Made by a program: the position numbers and the translations under genes. Below, piece by piece: positions 1-10,272 of a stretch of 64,000 nt of DNA. A model generated the notes under the pieces. It searched no databases, was not told where the DNA came from, and saw only the letters and a list, made by a program, of their open reading frames with translations. Numbering within the stretch: the stretch's first letter is position 1; every line of letters begins with the position of its first letter. Source of the stretch: Fodinisporobacter ferrooxydans (GTDB taxonomy: Bacteria > Bacillota > Bacilli > Tumebacillales > MYW30-H2); NCBI RefSeq assembly GCF_022818495.1, contig NZ_CP089291.1, forward strand, positions 4,729,501-4,793,500. The letters are read 5' to 3'.

Positions 1-627
1 TTTCATCTGTGGAATACCGGGCAAATCCGAATCCGATGTGATCATACATCCCCCCGCGATACATGGCTTTGAGAGACCGCGTCACCATCTCCAGCGCCTT
101 CGTTTCTCCAGTTGTTTTCCAGTAGCGCAGCAGAAAGGAATAATGATGAGGACTCGGAAATTTCGGGGCGTTGCCAAACCCGCCATATACTGTATCAAAC
201 TGTTCCTGATACTGTTGAAACGCTTTATCTAACGTATCTTTGGACAACTCCCCGTTTTGGTACGACCCAAACCGCGGCGTCACAGCATCCACAATTTTCT
301 GGCCCGTTGCCAATACACGCGCTCGTTCGTTCTTCCATTTATCCGCAATTTGATCAAGGATCTCCAGCAACCCCATGCGGCCATAGCGGGCAGACTTGGG
401 AAAATACGTCCCGGCGAAAAAGGGCTGTTTATCCGGCGACATGACGATCGTCAGGGGCCATCCCCCATGCCCCGTCAGCGCCTGGCACACTTCCATATAA
501 ATATGGTCAATATCCGGCCGCTCTTCCCGGTCGACCTTGATGGATATGAACTCTTTGTTTAAAACCGCCGCAACTTCTTCGTCTTCGAAGGACTCGCGCT
601 CCATGACGTGACACCAGTGACATGTAA
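1..627 (-). pseudogene. yyaL: YyaL-type thioredoxin-domain protein, 5'-truncated
   Basis: The minus strand encodes a continuous frame containing CHWCHVMERESF, then a thioredoxin-like domain and the start of the alpha-toroid part typical of the YyaL/spermatogenesis-associated-20 family (usually about 650-700 residues). The 3' part runs off the window edge. The family normally has some 50 residues before TCHWCH, including a KSPYLLQHA-like motif. Here homology stops just before TCHWCH at about 627 and an in-frame TAA follows a few codons upstream, so the N-terminus is missing. I read this as a gene broken by insertion or deletion. The cellular role of YyaL is not well established. Family call is confident; loss of function is inference. 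Confidence 0.75.
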
Positions 628-1028
628 ATTCTCGATATCCTCTTATTTACAATTTTATATTATTATCCACTGACCCGAAGGTCAGGAATAGCCTATCGAC
701 AAGAAGACAGGCTTGCTTTCACGTTTAGCTTTTTGAAAGGCTGCTGGTGACCAAGGAAACCAGTCTACCGGGTTGTATGCATGTTGAAGCAAATAGGGCG
801 ACTTTTCATTTATAAGACGGTTTGGTTTACGAGTTGTATGCTTGGATGACAATTATGACAGCTCCTTTATGGTTAATGATACCAGTATACCCTAGTTGAG
901 TTATTAATAATAAAAATTTAAAGGACAAACCAGAGACTGTATTTTAGTCCAGGATTTTTTTAAACTACAAGCCAAATAGTTTATCCAGGCTTAAATGGTA
1001 TATTCCAAATAAAAATGGTATTATTAAT
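628..1028. other. Non-coding block next to broken yyaL, possible mobile-element end
   Basis: About 400 bases with no credible gene. A short hairpin (CTGACC-CGAA-GGTCAG) lies near 670-690, and a further structured-looking stretch covers roughly 690-800. The block begins exactly where yyaL homology stops. Hairpin-bearing, ORF-less blocks of this kind are seen at ends of IS200/IS605- and IS607-type elements or their guide-RNA-like transcripts, but I could not recognise a family or define both ends. Confidence 0.3.
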
Positions 1029-1059
1029 TTGCAAATTCCTTTTTGTGAGGTGTGCACAG

Positions 1060-1319
1060 TGAAATGGGAAGAAGTTCGAAAATTATACCCCGATCGTTTT
1101 GTGAAACTACAGGTTATAAAGTCTCACATTGAAAATCAGGTTCGTTATATTGATGATATAGCAGTTATTCAAGCTTTTGATGACGACAAAGAAGCAACCA
1201 GGGAGTTGGTTCGCTCGAAGGATGACGTACTAGTGTATCATACGGGCAAAGAAAAAATCGAAATTCAAATTAAACAATTATTTGGATATAGAGGACAATA
1301 TGATAAACATCGAGTTTAG
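1060..1319 (+). CDS. Small conserved-looking protein upstream of a retropepsin-like protease
   Basis: A GTG start at 1060 gives VKWEEVRKLYPDRF and a product of about 86 residues; the longer frame from 1029 has no better start. It is a charged soluble protein without membrane segment or known motif. Its last codons overlap the ATG at 1300 of the downstream protease frame (ribosome-binding-like GAGGAC before it), so the two look translationally coupled. I do not recognise a function. Confidence 0.6.
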
Positions 1320-1690
1320 AGATGGGCTTTTGTTCACATCAAATGGAGATTATTTTTCGAGGGAACGCTATGGCGATTGAGAATATAGTCATTGATACAG
1401 GGGCTGCGGAAACAATCCTTTCCCCTGATGCTGTTGAGGAGATTGGTATTTTTGCTGAACTTGATGACTATGTACATTCTTTTTACGGTATCGGTGGGAG
1501 CTTACATAACTTTTATTCCAAACAGGTTGACGGTGTAAATTTAGGATCAGTGAATTTCGCCAATGTTAGGCTGGATTTTGGAGTTATCGATCCATATGGC
1601 AATATTAATGGGCTTCTGGGTCTTGACATCTTGATGAAGTTAAATGCAGTCATAGACTTGAAGAATTTAAAATTATCACTTGAAATTTGA
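1300..1690 (+). pseudogene. Retropepsin-like aspartic protease, apparently frameshifted near its start
   Basis: The frame ending at 1690 carries the aspartyl-protease signature VIDTGAAETILS and, near its C-terminus, the second flap-like motif INGLLGLDIL, as in bacterial single-domain retropepsin-like proteins of about 125 residues. The natural start seems to be ATG 1300, overlapping the upstream ORF; that frame reads MINIEFRDGLLFTS and then leaves the protease frame at the AAATGG around 1343-1347. One extra A there would explain it. Alternatively translation starts at the internal ATG 1346, or at 1322, giving a slightly shortened but possibly active protein. The catalytic DTG is intact. Confidence 0.6.
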
Positions 1691-2197
1691 AAAGCAAAAG
1701 AATAGACCATATACGCTGCCGGCATGTTTATCATCCATTTATGCCATGTAGTCAAATACACTCATCTGCGTCGAACTTTTTAGTGAGTAAGCCGTTCCCG
1801 TATTAATAGCATGTTTACCCCTTTTTTGCATCAAGACATTCTCGTGAGTAATGCGGAACTCAGGATATAATTGTACTGTTCATTCGGTCTATCTTTAGTC
1901 AACATTTCTAACTCACGTTGGCTCATGTATCGTAAGACCACCTTTGGAAAATTTAAACTTGACAATTCTATCTTAACATACCCGATAACAAAAAAGCCCA
2001 TGCCATCTTGACACGGGTTTTACAGAAACTTAATGTTAATTGGTACTTTACCGCCCCTCACGAGTGCCATAGTGTTGCCAGATTCTTAGAAACATGTACA
2101 AGGAAGAGAGAAGGCAGGAAAATTTTGATGTGTTAGCCCTTGAATCTGAACAGAAGATAGTCTAATTTGTTCCTTCTTATGAATAGTGTTCAGACTA
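1691..2197. other. Intergenic region without a recognised gene
   Basis: About 500 AT-rich bases between the protease and the end of the GH31 gene. The minus strand has an open stretch of about 35 codons around 1830-1940 (including MSQRELEML) with no recognisable family; it may be a decayed gene. No clear terminator or RNA was seen. Confidence 0.3.
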
Positions 2198-4687
2198 TTA
2201 AATTGAAATTAAATCTTTTACATCAAAGCTAATATGAATATCGTAACTTCCATTTATATTTATATATTTTATTTTAGCCGTTTTTTGTTCTATATCGTAA
2301 TGCCAACCTTCTTCGCTTACTTCCCATTCTTTTTTATCCAGGAACATAGGCAGCTTTCTATCGCTTAAATTTACCTGAACCGGCGCTACATCCTTGCAAA
2401 TCAGATCTATATCCATTTCTTTCACTTGTTTATTATAATTGCCTTCTTTTTCAAATGTAATTTTAACGCCACTATTTTTCTTTACAGTTATTACGGTTTT
2501 TAAATATTCTCCATTCTTATAGTTATTCGTAATACCATCATCCTCATATAGAACAAAGCTAGAATCCTGTGAGGGCTCGATTAAAAGCTTAAGTTTATCG
2601 ATTGGATCATTATGAATATTCGTTAAATCTTCACTCATTGGAATAATGGCTCCATTTCTGAAGAACACAGGAATGGAGTTTAATGTAACTTCCAATTCAA
2701 TTGTCTGTCCGCCTTCATACGCCTGTTTTGTATGCCAATCAAACCAAGTAACTCCTGCCGGCAGGTAAACCGTTCTTGTTTTTGACCCTTTTTCAAGGAC
2801 GTTTGCAACCAGGATAAAACTTCCAAACATAAAATCGAAACTTTCTTCCAGTACCTTTTGATCCTGTTGAAACTCATAGATTAAAGGTCTCATAACTGGA
2901 GATCCCTGGGTTGAGGCTTCAAACAGCAACGAATATAAATATGGTACGAATGAATAGCGAAGCTTTATAGCAGCTCGAATATATTTCGTATAGGATGGAT
3001 ACATCCAAGGCTCAGTAACCGTATTATCCGTGTTACAGGAGTGTATAGAGAACCTTGGTTGGAAAATTCCATTTTGAACCCATCTTACAAATAGTTCCGG
3101 TTCAGGTGCCGGTCCAAAAAATCCTCCTATATCACATCCTTGATTTGCAACTCCTGAAAGTCCCATTCCAAGTATTACAGGAATATTGAATTTTAGGCTC
3201 TTCCAGCTTGTATTATTATCTCCGGCCCAAGTTTGCGCATAACGTTGAATTCCTGCAAATCCAGCTCGGTTTGTTATATAAGGTCTTGTATTCGGGTAAA
3301 CTTCCGCCACGGTTTCTTTCGCCATAAGAGCCATTAAATTTGGCATGATGGGTCTTAAAGCACTTACTTCTTTCTTCAAACCCTCAAAATTACAAACAGC
3401 TTCCGAATGACTAATTTCATATTCATTGTTATCATTCCATATAGATGTAATTCCAAAGGAAACTAAAGATTTTTTTAAATGCTTTTTCCACAAATCTCTT
3501 CCTTTGGGATTTGAAAAGTCTACAAAAGAAGCGGGTCCTCCCCAATATCGATCAATTTGCGAATTTTCTTCATTTTCATCTTTTATATATGCACCTGCTT
3601 CATCAAACTCCTTATATAATGGGTGGGAAGTTAACATACCCGGTTTTATATTAGGTGCCAGAGAAGCACCTTTTTTCTCCATTTCTTTTACAAAATTTGC
3701 AGGATCTTTGAATCGAGCATGATTCCAGTTAAAAACATATCTCTTTCCATCTTCTCCTGTAGTATATCCGGATGATAAAAAGAAACCATCACAAGGAATT
3801 CCTTCTTCTTGGCATTTATCTAAAAAATGTAGTATGGCCTGATCCGAGTCTTTGTCCAATTCTGTATAATACATGGTCGAGCCCATATACCCCAAGGAAT
3901 ATTTGGGAGGCAGCGCAGTTTTTCCTGTTAAATCCGTGTAGTTTCTTACTACATCTTTTATTTCTGGCCCATATATGAAGAAAACATCCAGCTCTCCGCC
4001 ATCTGCACAAAAATAACTATATTTATTCCAGTACCCGCTTCTTTCACATCCCATATCAAAAATAGAATCATAGGAATTGTGATAAAATATACCGCTAGCG
4101 ATGCCATTTCGATTGTTGAACTTTATATAAAAAGGGATATGTTTATAAAGAGGATCTGTATATTCGGAATCATATCCTATCGTATCTACATTATGCATTC
4201 TCATTCTTCTTTTTTTCTTATTTAAATAGCCCGTTTTTTCACCAAATCCATAGAAATAATCTTCATCATCCATACAGGAATAATGATAAAGTCTTCCCAG
4301 AGTGTCTTTTACATAGGATTTTTCTTTCAAGTCTGAATGTAATATATTGCCTTCCTTATCTGTAATTTCTATAGCAAAAGGTTCTTTGCAAATCTTTACA
4401 AGCAATTTTTTTGTAGTTAACCGAATATGGGTATCTAAGTCTTCATATCTCGTACAAACTGCTTCTATTCTCTTTCTTTCCTCTTTCAGTAAATGATCCA
4501 TTTTGTCTTCCCATGCGGTCAGAACTAAAGAATATGACGCTTCTTCCGTAAATTCTTCATCAAAAGTACAACGAATTCTTACTATTTCATTATTTAATAG
4601 TATGATTCGATATTTAGCCGCATTTGTATCAATATCTAAATAATGATTGTAATTTTTGATAGCCAATATTTTGTTGCTTACTTTCAT
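2198..4687 (-). CDS. Glycoside hydrolase family 31 (alpha-glucosidase/xylosidase-type)
   Basis: About 829 residues. The catalytic barrel contains SIWNDNNE with the GH31 nucleophile aspartate, and TWAGDNNTSW with the acid/base region, followed by the family pattern GCDIGGF and the C-terminal beta domains. No signal peptide, so it acts in the cytoplasm on imported glycosides. The start is placed at ATG 4687 because GGAGGA precedes it by eight bases; the open frame extends further upstream without a better site. It is the last gene of the uronate cluster, 100 bases after a Gfo/Idh/MocA gene. Exact substrate cannot be read from the sequence. Confidence 0.9.
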   Translation of the reverse strand: MKVSNKILAIKNYNHYLDIDTNAAKYRIILLNNEIVRIRCTFDEEFTEEASYSLVLTAWEDKMDHLLKEERKRIEAVCTRYEDLDTHIRLTTKKLLVKICKEPFAIEITDKEGNILHSDLKEKSYVKDTLGRLYHYSCMDDEDYFYGFGEKTGYLNKKKRRMRMHNVDTIGYDSEYTDPLYKHIPFYIKFNNRNGIASGIFYHNSYDSIFDMGCERSGYWNKYSYFCADGGELDVFFIYGPEIKDVVRNYTDLTGKTALPPKYSLGYMGSTMYYTELDKDSDQAILHFLDKCQEEGIPCDGFFLSSGYTTGEDGKRYVFNWNHARFKDPANFVKEMEKKGASLAPNIKPGMLTSHPLYKEFDEAGAYIKDENEENSQIDRYWGGPASFVDFSNPKGRDLWKKHLKKSLVSFGITSIWNDNNEYEISHSEAVCNFEGLKKEVSALRPIMPNLMALMAKETVAEVYPNTRPYITNRAGFAGIQRYAQTWAGDNNTSWKSLKFNIPVILGMGLSGVANQGCDIGGFFGPAPEPELFVRWVQNGIFQPRFSIHSCNTDNTVTEPWMYPSYTKYIRAAIKLRYSFVPYLYSLLFEASTQGSPVMRPLIYEFQQDQKVLEESFDFMFGSFILVANVLEKGSKTRTVYLPAGVTWFDWHTKQAYEGGQTIELEVTLNSIPVFFRNGAIIPMSEDLTNIHNDPIDKLKLLIEPSQDSSFVLYEDDGITNNYKNGEYLKTVITVKKNSGVKITFEKEGNYNKQVKEMDIDLICKDVAPVQVNLSDRKLPMFLDKKEWEVSEEGWHYDIEQKTAKIKYININGSYDIHISFDVKDLISI

Positions 4688-4787
4688 TTCATTTTCTCCT
4701 CCGAAAGGCGAATCAAATTTTGTTAAAGTAACTTTGTATTTTAAGAGAAAAAAGGGCGTATCCAAATGGAAGCCCCTATCACTTTCT

Positions 4788-5867
4788 TTAACCCTCTACC
4801 AAAATTGCATTCATTTGAGCACGGACGCTGAGTTCAGCCGCCTTCAGCGCATGAGCTTGGGTCATCGCATGTTCAGTACGATTGAAACAATCCAGAATAA
4901 GTTCTCCAAAATACGGATAGCCTACCTTGCCATGAACCGGGATATGGTGCTCTCCTTCTTCATTGACGAGATAAACGTGGTCACCAACCGGATCGCGACC
5001 GACGTCGATGTATTTCCTCAATTCGATGTATCCTTTGGTTCCAAGAATGAACGTCCGACCGTCCCCCCATGTCCTAAGGCCGCCCGGCGTAAACCAGTCG
5101 ACGCGGAAATAGTGGGTTGCACCGTTGTCGGCAATCAACGTCCCATCCCCAAAATCCTCGAAATCCGGGTACTCTTTGTGATTGTAGTTCGCGATGTTGC
5201 TCGCGGTTACGCGCGCGTCCTTGGCACCGCTGAAATATAAAAACTGCTCAATTTGGTGACTTCCGATGTCGCACAGAATGCCACCGTAGCGATCCCGATG
5301 AAAAAACCACTCCGGCCGACTCGGGGCGCCCAAACGATGCGGTCCTAGACCTAAGACTTGAATCACGCGGCCAATCGCGCCATCCTTAATGAGTTGTCCG
5401 GCGAACACTGCACTCTCAACGTGCAGCCGTTCACTGTAATAGACATTGTATTTTTTCCCCGTACTCGCTGCCGTATCCTTTACACGCCCAAGCTGATCCA
5501 ATGTCGTAAGCGGCGCTTTGTCCACAAAGTAATCCTTGCCGTACTGCATCACACGAATGCCAAAATCGGCGCGTTCGGCAGGTATCCTGGAACTGGCGAC
5601 GAGGTGTACCGCCGGGTCTTCCAGGACCTCTTCCTCTGTTGCTGCGGCTTTTGCACCCGGATAGAGTTTAAGCAGCGCTTCGATTTTGGCCGGATCAGGA
5701 TCGTAAACCCATTTCAATTCGGCACCTGCTTCGACAAGCCCGCGGCACATTCCGAAAATGTGACCATGATCCAGTCCTGCTGCAGCGAAGACAAACTCCC
5801 CTTTTTCACAAACGGGATTTGGCTTACCCTCAGGTGCATAATTCATCCCATCAGCTTGTGAAAACAT
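4788..5867 (-). CDS. Gfo/Idh/MocA-family oxidoreductase
   Basis: 359 residues. The N-terminal Rossmann part is somewhat atypical (AAGLDHGHIFGM rather than GxGxxG) and is followed by DYFVDKAPLTT in the place of the EKP motif, then GGILCDIGSHQIEQ in the catalytic domain, as in NAD(P)-dependent sugar or inositol dehydrogenases. It follows a second family member (ending at 5896) by 28 bases and precedes the GH31 gene. The pairing suggests stepwise oxidation and reduction of a sugar, as in redox-assisted glycosidic cleavage, but that is inference. Confidence 0.85.
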   Translation of the reverse strand: MFSQADGMNYAPEGKPNPVCEKGEFVFAAAGLDHGHIFGMCRGLVEAGAELKWVYDPDPAKIEALLKLYPGAKAAATEEEVLEDPAVHLVASSRIPAERADFGIRVMQYGKDYFVDKAPLTTLDQLGRVKDTAASTGKKYNVYYSERLHVESAVFAGQLIKDGAIGRVIQVLGLGPHRLGAPSRPEWFFHRDRYGGILCDIGSHQIEQFLYFSGAKDARVTASNIANYNHKEYPDFEDFGDGTLIADNGATHYFRVDWFTPGGLRTWGDGRTFILGTKGYIELRKYIDVGRDPVGDHVYLVNEEGEHHIPVHGKVGYPYFGELILDCFNRTEHAMTQAHALKAAELSVRAQMNAILVEG

Positions 5868-5895
5868 AAAATATCCTCCTTATCCGGCAGCAACG

Positions 5896-7044
5896 TCAGT
5901 TACCGCTTGTTGTGATGATGTTATTTTCGAATCGTTCAACGGAACCCGTCTTTTCGTAAAAACGCGGAACGGACGCCATCAAACCATCTTTGGTATAAAA
6001 CGGATCGTCGAAAGCCAAAGGCAAACGAACAGGCTTGCCAATGGATGCGGATTTGTAAATGGCGACAATCAATTCCAGCGTCTTTCTGCCCTCATTCCCA
6101 TCAATCAACACTTCGCCGTGATTTTCAAGCGCAGTGAGCACATTTTCAATCTGACCGGCATGTTCCTGATACTCGACATCCGGAAATTTGTCATAAAAAT
6201 CCTGTATGTTCTGTTCAAACTCCGTATTCCTTTCCGGAAAACCGTTTTGCATCGGGGCAGACGCGTATAAATTCCACGGTGCCGACAATCTCGCATGCTG
6301 ACACTGAAATACAAGCTGTTGCTCCTGTCCATGATGAACGACAGAACTGGTAATCTGTCCGACACCGCCAGATGCAAACCGCAACATTGCCATCGAGATA
6401 TCTTCGACCTCTGCATTATCGTGTGCCACATTGCTCATCATCGCGTATACTTCGGTCGGCAGCCCCATCATCCATTGCAGCGCATCAATGTGATGAACCG
6501 CGTGGTTCAACGTACAACCGCCGCCTTCACTCTCCCAGGTTCCTCGCCACCACAAATCATAATAGCTATGCCCACGCCACCAATACGAGTTCACTTGCGC
6601 ATGCAAAATCTCGCCAGCCAACTTCTCGTCCAGAACTCTTTTCAACTTCATCCAAGGTGTACGGAACCGATTTTGGGCGACAACCGACAGGATCTTACCG
6701 CTCTTTTTCGCTGCCGCTATCATTGCGTCACACTCTGCAAGCGACGCAGCCATCGGTTTTTCGACAAGTACATGCTTGCCGGCCAGCAAGAAATCAATCG
6801 CGATTTGTGCGTGCGTCGACGGAGGTGTGCAAATGGTAACCAAATCGATATTCGGATCGGCCAGCAATTGTTTGTAATCAGATACAGACACAGCGTCCAA
6901 GTGATAATCCGAAACATGTTTAGCTGCCTTATCCTCATAGATGTCTGCAACAGCGACAATCTTGGCTCTCTCCGGAAACTTCAAGTATCCTTCGACATGC
7001 CGCGAGGAAATCGCACCCGCGCCAACAATCGCAACTTTAATCAT
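5896..7044 (-). CDS. Gfo/Idh/MocA-family oxidoreductase
   Basis: Start at ATG 7044 (MIKVAIVGAGAIS) with GGAGGT upstream; 382 residues. The N-terminal dinucleotide fold has GAGAIS, EKPMAAS carries the catalytic lysine motif, and GGGCTLNHAVHHID the C-terminal active-site histidines. Typical NAD(P)-dependent dehydrogenase of sugars or sugar acids. It lies in the uronate operon between kdgK and a second, divergent member of the same family. Substrate unknown. Confidence 0.9.
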   Translation of the reverse strand: MIKVAIVGAGAISSRHVEGYLKFPERAKIVAVADIYEDKAAKHVSDYHLDAVSVSDYKQLLADPNIDLVTICTPPSTHAQIAIDFLLAGKHVLVEKPMAASLAECDAMIAAAKKSGKILSVVAQNRFRTPWMKLKRVLDEKLAGEILHAQVNSYWWRGHSYYDLWWRGTWESEGGGCTLNHAVHHIDALQWMMGLPTEVYAMMSNVAHDNAEVEDISMAMLRFASGGVGQITSSVVHHGQEQQLVFQCQHARLSAPWNLYASAPMQNGFPERNTEFEQNIQDFYDKFPDVEYQEHAGQIENVLTALENHGEVLIDGNEGRKTLELIVAIYKSASIGKPVRLPLAFDDPFYTKDGLMASVPRFYEKTGSVERFENNIITTSGN

Positions 7045-7178
7045 TGTGTTAGACCTCCCAGTCACATTCTCGTTTTTAAACTACCTGCAAATCTAGTTTT
7101 AATCGATTCACACATGATAGTATTTAAGCCATCTTTATATTTAACGGTGCTTCGACTTTTGAGTTAAATCTGTAATAG

Positions 7179-7331
7179 TGCGTGTTCAAAAAGTAGTCAA
7201 AACTCCACGGCGGATTGCTTTGCCGAATCCCAAAAAGGCTTACTCATGTACCAAACACGTACACTCCGTCGCCTTTTCGTGCTTCGGCTTCGCACTCCTT
7301 GTGTCTTACTTAACCACTTTTTGAACACGCA
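7179..7331. repeat. MITE-like element with 16-bp terminal inverted repeats
   Basis: Perfect inverted ends TGCGTGTTCAAAAAGT (7179-7194) and its complement (7316-7331) enclose a 121-bp non-coding core. The core beginning AGTCAAAACTCCAC recurs inverted at 40342-40360 and in part at 46133-46160. It sits 15 bases beyond the kdgK stop and could end or stabilise that transcript. No ORF of transposase type is present. Confidence 0.65.
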
Positions 7332-7346
7332 TTTATATGAAAAGAT

Positions 7347-8300
7347 TTATCTTTCAACCTCCGATCCACGTGTACCCATAAATGCATCGAGTTCTTCTCG
7401 TGTTGGCAGTCCTTCGATATCACCATAAAATGTGACACACCTGGCTCCAACTGCATTTGCGATTCTTGCAGCTTCCACATAGCTATTTCCACGGATTACG
7501 GAAGATAAAAATCCTGCGGCAAATCCATCACCGGCGCCCACAGTATCTACCACTTTCGCCACTGGAAAGCCGGGGACAAAAGTGAATTCCTCATTTTCCA
7601 ATACCATACATCCCTCTGCGCCGAGCTTTACCACAGTGCAAGGCAATCGCATATCAAGAATCCTCTTTTTCCAGATATTTCGATCATTTGTGTTAAACAA
7701 AAGATTTAATTCTTCTTCACCTGGAAAAAAATAATCAGAACGTGCCGCCAGGTCAAGCAAAACCTCTCGTGCTTCATCCATGCTCCAAAGCTTCAAACGA
7801 ATATTCGGATCAAAACTGATTTTTGTATGATGCCGTTTTGCTATCTCAATGGCTTGATAAATGGTCTCTCGGCAGCTATCACTTAAAGCTGTGGTGATTC
7901 CCGTAATATGCAAGATCTTTGCTTGAGCAATATAGCCTTCATCCAAATCACAAGGTTTCATTTGGCTGCAAGCAGATTCCCTGCGATAATAATACACATT
8001 CGGATTCCCCACAGCTTTCGTCTCTTTAAACATGACGGCTGTCGGATAAATTGGGTCAAAAGTGACTTGTGACGTATCGACACCTTCCCCACGGATTTTT
8101 TTGAGCAGGTATGCACCGAAGGGGTCTTTTCCCAATCGGCTGAACCATCCGACAGAAATCCCCAACCGAGCCGCCCCAATAGCAAAATTGGATTCTGCTC
8201 CTCCCATGGAACGCAAAAACATACTTGCATCTTCAAGCGATCCAACGCTCGGAGGAGTTAACAATACCATACTTTCGCCAAACGTAATCAACTCTGGCAT
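7347..8300 (-). CDS. kdgK: 2-keto-3-deoxygluconate kinase (PfkB family)
   Basis: 317 residues. The N-terminal GGAESNFAIGAARLG region binds the sugar and DTVGAGDGFAAGF is the PfkB signature with the catalytic aspartate. It phosphorylates 2-keto-3-deoxygluconate, the product of UxuA, which is encoded two genes upstream, so the KDG kinase assignment within the PfkB family is supported by context. Other PfkB sugar kinases remain possible. Confidence 0.88.
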   Translation of the reverse strand: MPELITFGESMVLLTPPSVGSLEDASMFLRSMGGAESNFAIGAARLGISVGWFSRLGKDPFGAYLLKKIRGEGVDTSQVTFDPIYPTAVMFKETKAVGNPNVYYYRRESACSQMKPCDLDEGYIAQAKILHITGITTALSDSCRETIYQAIEIAKRHHTKISFDPNIRLKLWSMDEAREVLLDLAARSDYFFPGEEELNLLFNTNDRNIWKKRILDMRLPCTVVKLGAEGCMVLENEEFTFVPGFPVAKVVDTVGAGDGFAAGFLSSVIRGNSYVEAARIANAVGARCVTFYGDIEGLPTREELDAFMGTRGSEVER

Positions 8301-8330
8301 ATAAACACATCCCCAAAGAAAATCAAAAAT

Positions 8331-9179
8331 TCAAACGCCTGAGTAAGCCATGAACCCTCCATCAACCGGAACTGTGATTCCCGTCACGAAGCCAGACATA
8401 TTTTCGTCCACTAACCAGAGTAAAGTACCCAAAAGATCTTCAGGCTTGCCAAATCTGCGCATCGGAGTATGTGATAAGATTTTATGCGATCGTTCCGTTA
8501 AGGAACCATCAGGATTCGTTAACAACTTTCGGTTTTGTTCGGTTTTGAAGAAGCCTGGCGCAATCGCGTTGACACGAATTCCTACATCCGCCAAATGTAC
8601 AGCAAGCCATTTGGTTAAGTTGTCAATCCCGGCCTTTGCCGCACTATAAGCCGGAACCTTGGTCATCGGGCTCGGCGCGCTCATCGAGGACATATTAATC
8701 ACGACAGCTCCTTGTCTATTAATCATGTGACGCGTGAATATTTGCGTAGGGACCAATGCACCAAGTATATTCAAGTCAAACACAAAACCGAATCCCTCAG
8801 GGCTTAAATCAAAAAATGATTTTACTTCTTTATTTTCAAGATCTTCGAGCTTCAACGTTTCATTTGTTGTCGTACCATCCGGATGATTTCCGCCTGCACC
8901 ATTGATTAAGATATCGCAAGCGCCCCATTGTTCGCGAATGATTTGTTCCGCCTGCTTAACTCTTTCCGCATCTAAAACATCACAGGCAATGGCCACCGCT
9001 TCGCCGCCGGAATTACGGATTTCCAAAGCGACTCTTTCGCCATTTTCAGCATTTCGATTTAGAATCGCAACCTTTACCCCTTGGCGGCCAAGTTCTTTTG
9101 CCATGACACTGCACAGAACACCGCTGCCACCGGTAATGGCCGCCACTTTCCCTTTTAAATTCTCATTCATGCCTAACAT
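8331..9179 (-). CDS. uxuB: D-mannonate oxidoreductase / fructuronate reductase, SDR type
   Basis: 282 residues from ATG 9179, preceded by GGAGGAAAG; an upstream in-frame ATG lacks such a site. The SDR features are [12 protein letters not shown] (cofactor binding), NGAGG, and the YSAAK catalytic motif. The length and the extended N-terminal segment match the SDR-type UxuB (YjmF) of Bacillus. It interconverts fructuronate and mannonate with NAD(H). It overlaps the 3' end of uxuA by 17 bases, so the two are coupled. Confidence 0.9.
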   Translation of the reverse strand: MLGMNENLKGKVAAITGGSGVLCSVMAKELGRQGVKVAILNRNAENGERVALEIRNSGGEAVAIACDVLDAERVKQAEQIIREQWGACDILINGAGGNHPDGTTTNETLKLEDLENKEVKSFFDLSPEGFGFVFDLNILGALVPTQIFTRHMINRQGAVVINMSSMSAPSPMTKVPAYSAAKAGIDNLTKWLAVHLADVGIRVNAIAPGFFKTEQNRKLLTNPDGSLTERSHKILSHTPMRRFGKPEDLLGTLLWLVDENMSGFVTGITVPVDGGFMAYSGV

Positions 9180-10272
9180 CTTTCTTCCTCCCGCTTTGCT
9201 CTTGCTCATGCATCCCAGCTCTTTCTAATGCATCCCAGATTCCCCATAAGTACATAATTCCCAGGGCCCTGTCATACAGTCCGTAACCAGGTCGGCATTC
9301 TTCATCAAAAATATGTCTTCCATGATCCGGTCTGGCATACCCTGTAAAGCCATTATCATGGTAAGCTTTGACGATACCACAAATATCTACGGAGCCATCG
9401 GATGTTCGGTGAGAGGTCTCGATGAAATCGCCGTTTTCATAGATTCTTACGTTTCGAATATGTGCAAAAGGAATACGTTCAGAAAATTCGTTGATCATAT
9501 CAACGATATTGTTGTCTGGATTGGCTCCTAAGGAACCGCTGCAAAGTGTAACTCCATTAAACGGGCTGTCCAGTAGACTTAATAGCCTGCGAATGCCCTC
9601 CCTGTTGGTAATAATTCTTGGCAGACCAAAAATAGACCACGGCGGATCATCCGGGTGGATGGCCATTTTAATATTGTTACTCTCTGCAATAGGGATAATT
9701 TGCTCTAAAAAGTACTGTAAGTTATGCCACAGATCCTCTTCCGACACATTTTTATACGCCGCAAACAATCGAGAAAGATGTTTTAATCTCTCCGGTTCCC
9801 AACCCGGCATGGAAAAGTCAGGATTCCAGGCAATTTTCTTCACCAATTCCATTGGATCCATATTCTCCACTTTTGCTTTTTCAAAGAACAATGCCGTGGA
9901 ACCATCCTCTAACTCTTTAAAAAGCTCTGTCCGTGTCCAATCAAATACCGGCATGAAATTATAGCAAATGACTTTGACGCCTGCTTTCGCCAACTTTTCA
10001 ATGGTTCGTTTATAATTCTCAATATACTGATCTCTTGATGGAAGCCCCAATTTGATATCCTCATGAACATTGACACTTTCCACGACCTCGATATTTAAAC
10101 CGTATCGATCCGCTTGCTCTTTGACCTCAAGGATTCTCTCCATCGGCCACTCTTCTCCTGCTGCTAAATCGTGCAGTGCCCAAACAATACCTTCTACACC
10201 AGGAATTTGTTTGATATGGCGGAGAGGAATCCGATCATTCCCCTCACAATACCACCGAAACACCATTCTCAT
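9163..10272 (-). CDS. uxuA: Mannonate dehydratase
   Basis: 369 residues, full length for UxuA. Conserved blocks seen include [32 protein letters not shown] and [10 protein letters not shown], which bring the metal-binding His, Asp and Cys ([10 protein letters not shown]) residues of this xylose-isomerase-like fold. It dehydrates D-mannonate to 2-keto-3-deoxygluconate in the hexuronate pathway. Ribosome binding site GGAGGGAGAGGG precedes the ATG. First of three adjacent pathway genes (uxuA-uxuB-kdgK), downstream of the ABC importer genes. Confidence 0.95.
   Translation of the reverse strand: MRMVFRWYCEGNDRIPLRHIKQIPGVEGIVWALHDLAAGEEWPMERILEVKEQADRYGLNIEVVESVNVHEDIKLGLPSRDQYIENYKRTIEKLAKAGVKVICYNFMPVFDWTRTELFKELEDGSTALFFEKAKVENMDPMELVKKIAWNPDFSMPGWEPERLKHLSRLFAAYKNVSEEDLWHNLQYFLEQIIPIAESNNIKMAIHPDDPPWSIFGLPRIITNREGIRRLLSLLDSPFNGVTLCSGSLGANPDNNIVDMINEFSERIPFAHIRNVRIYENGDFIETSHRTSDGSVDICGIVKAYHDNGFTGYARPDHGRHIFDEECRPGYGLYDRALGIMYLWGIWDALERAGMHEQEQSGRKKDVRHE

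Noticed and set aside
4656-5240. 194-codon plus-strand frame over GH31/MocA junction
   Set aside because: Opposes two well-supported genes and their spacer.
6295-7167. 290-codon plus-strand frame opposite a MocA-family gene
   Set aside because: Antisense shadow of a conserved oxidoreductase; composition not protein-like.
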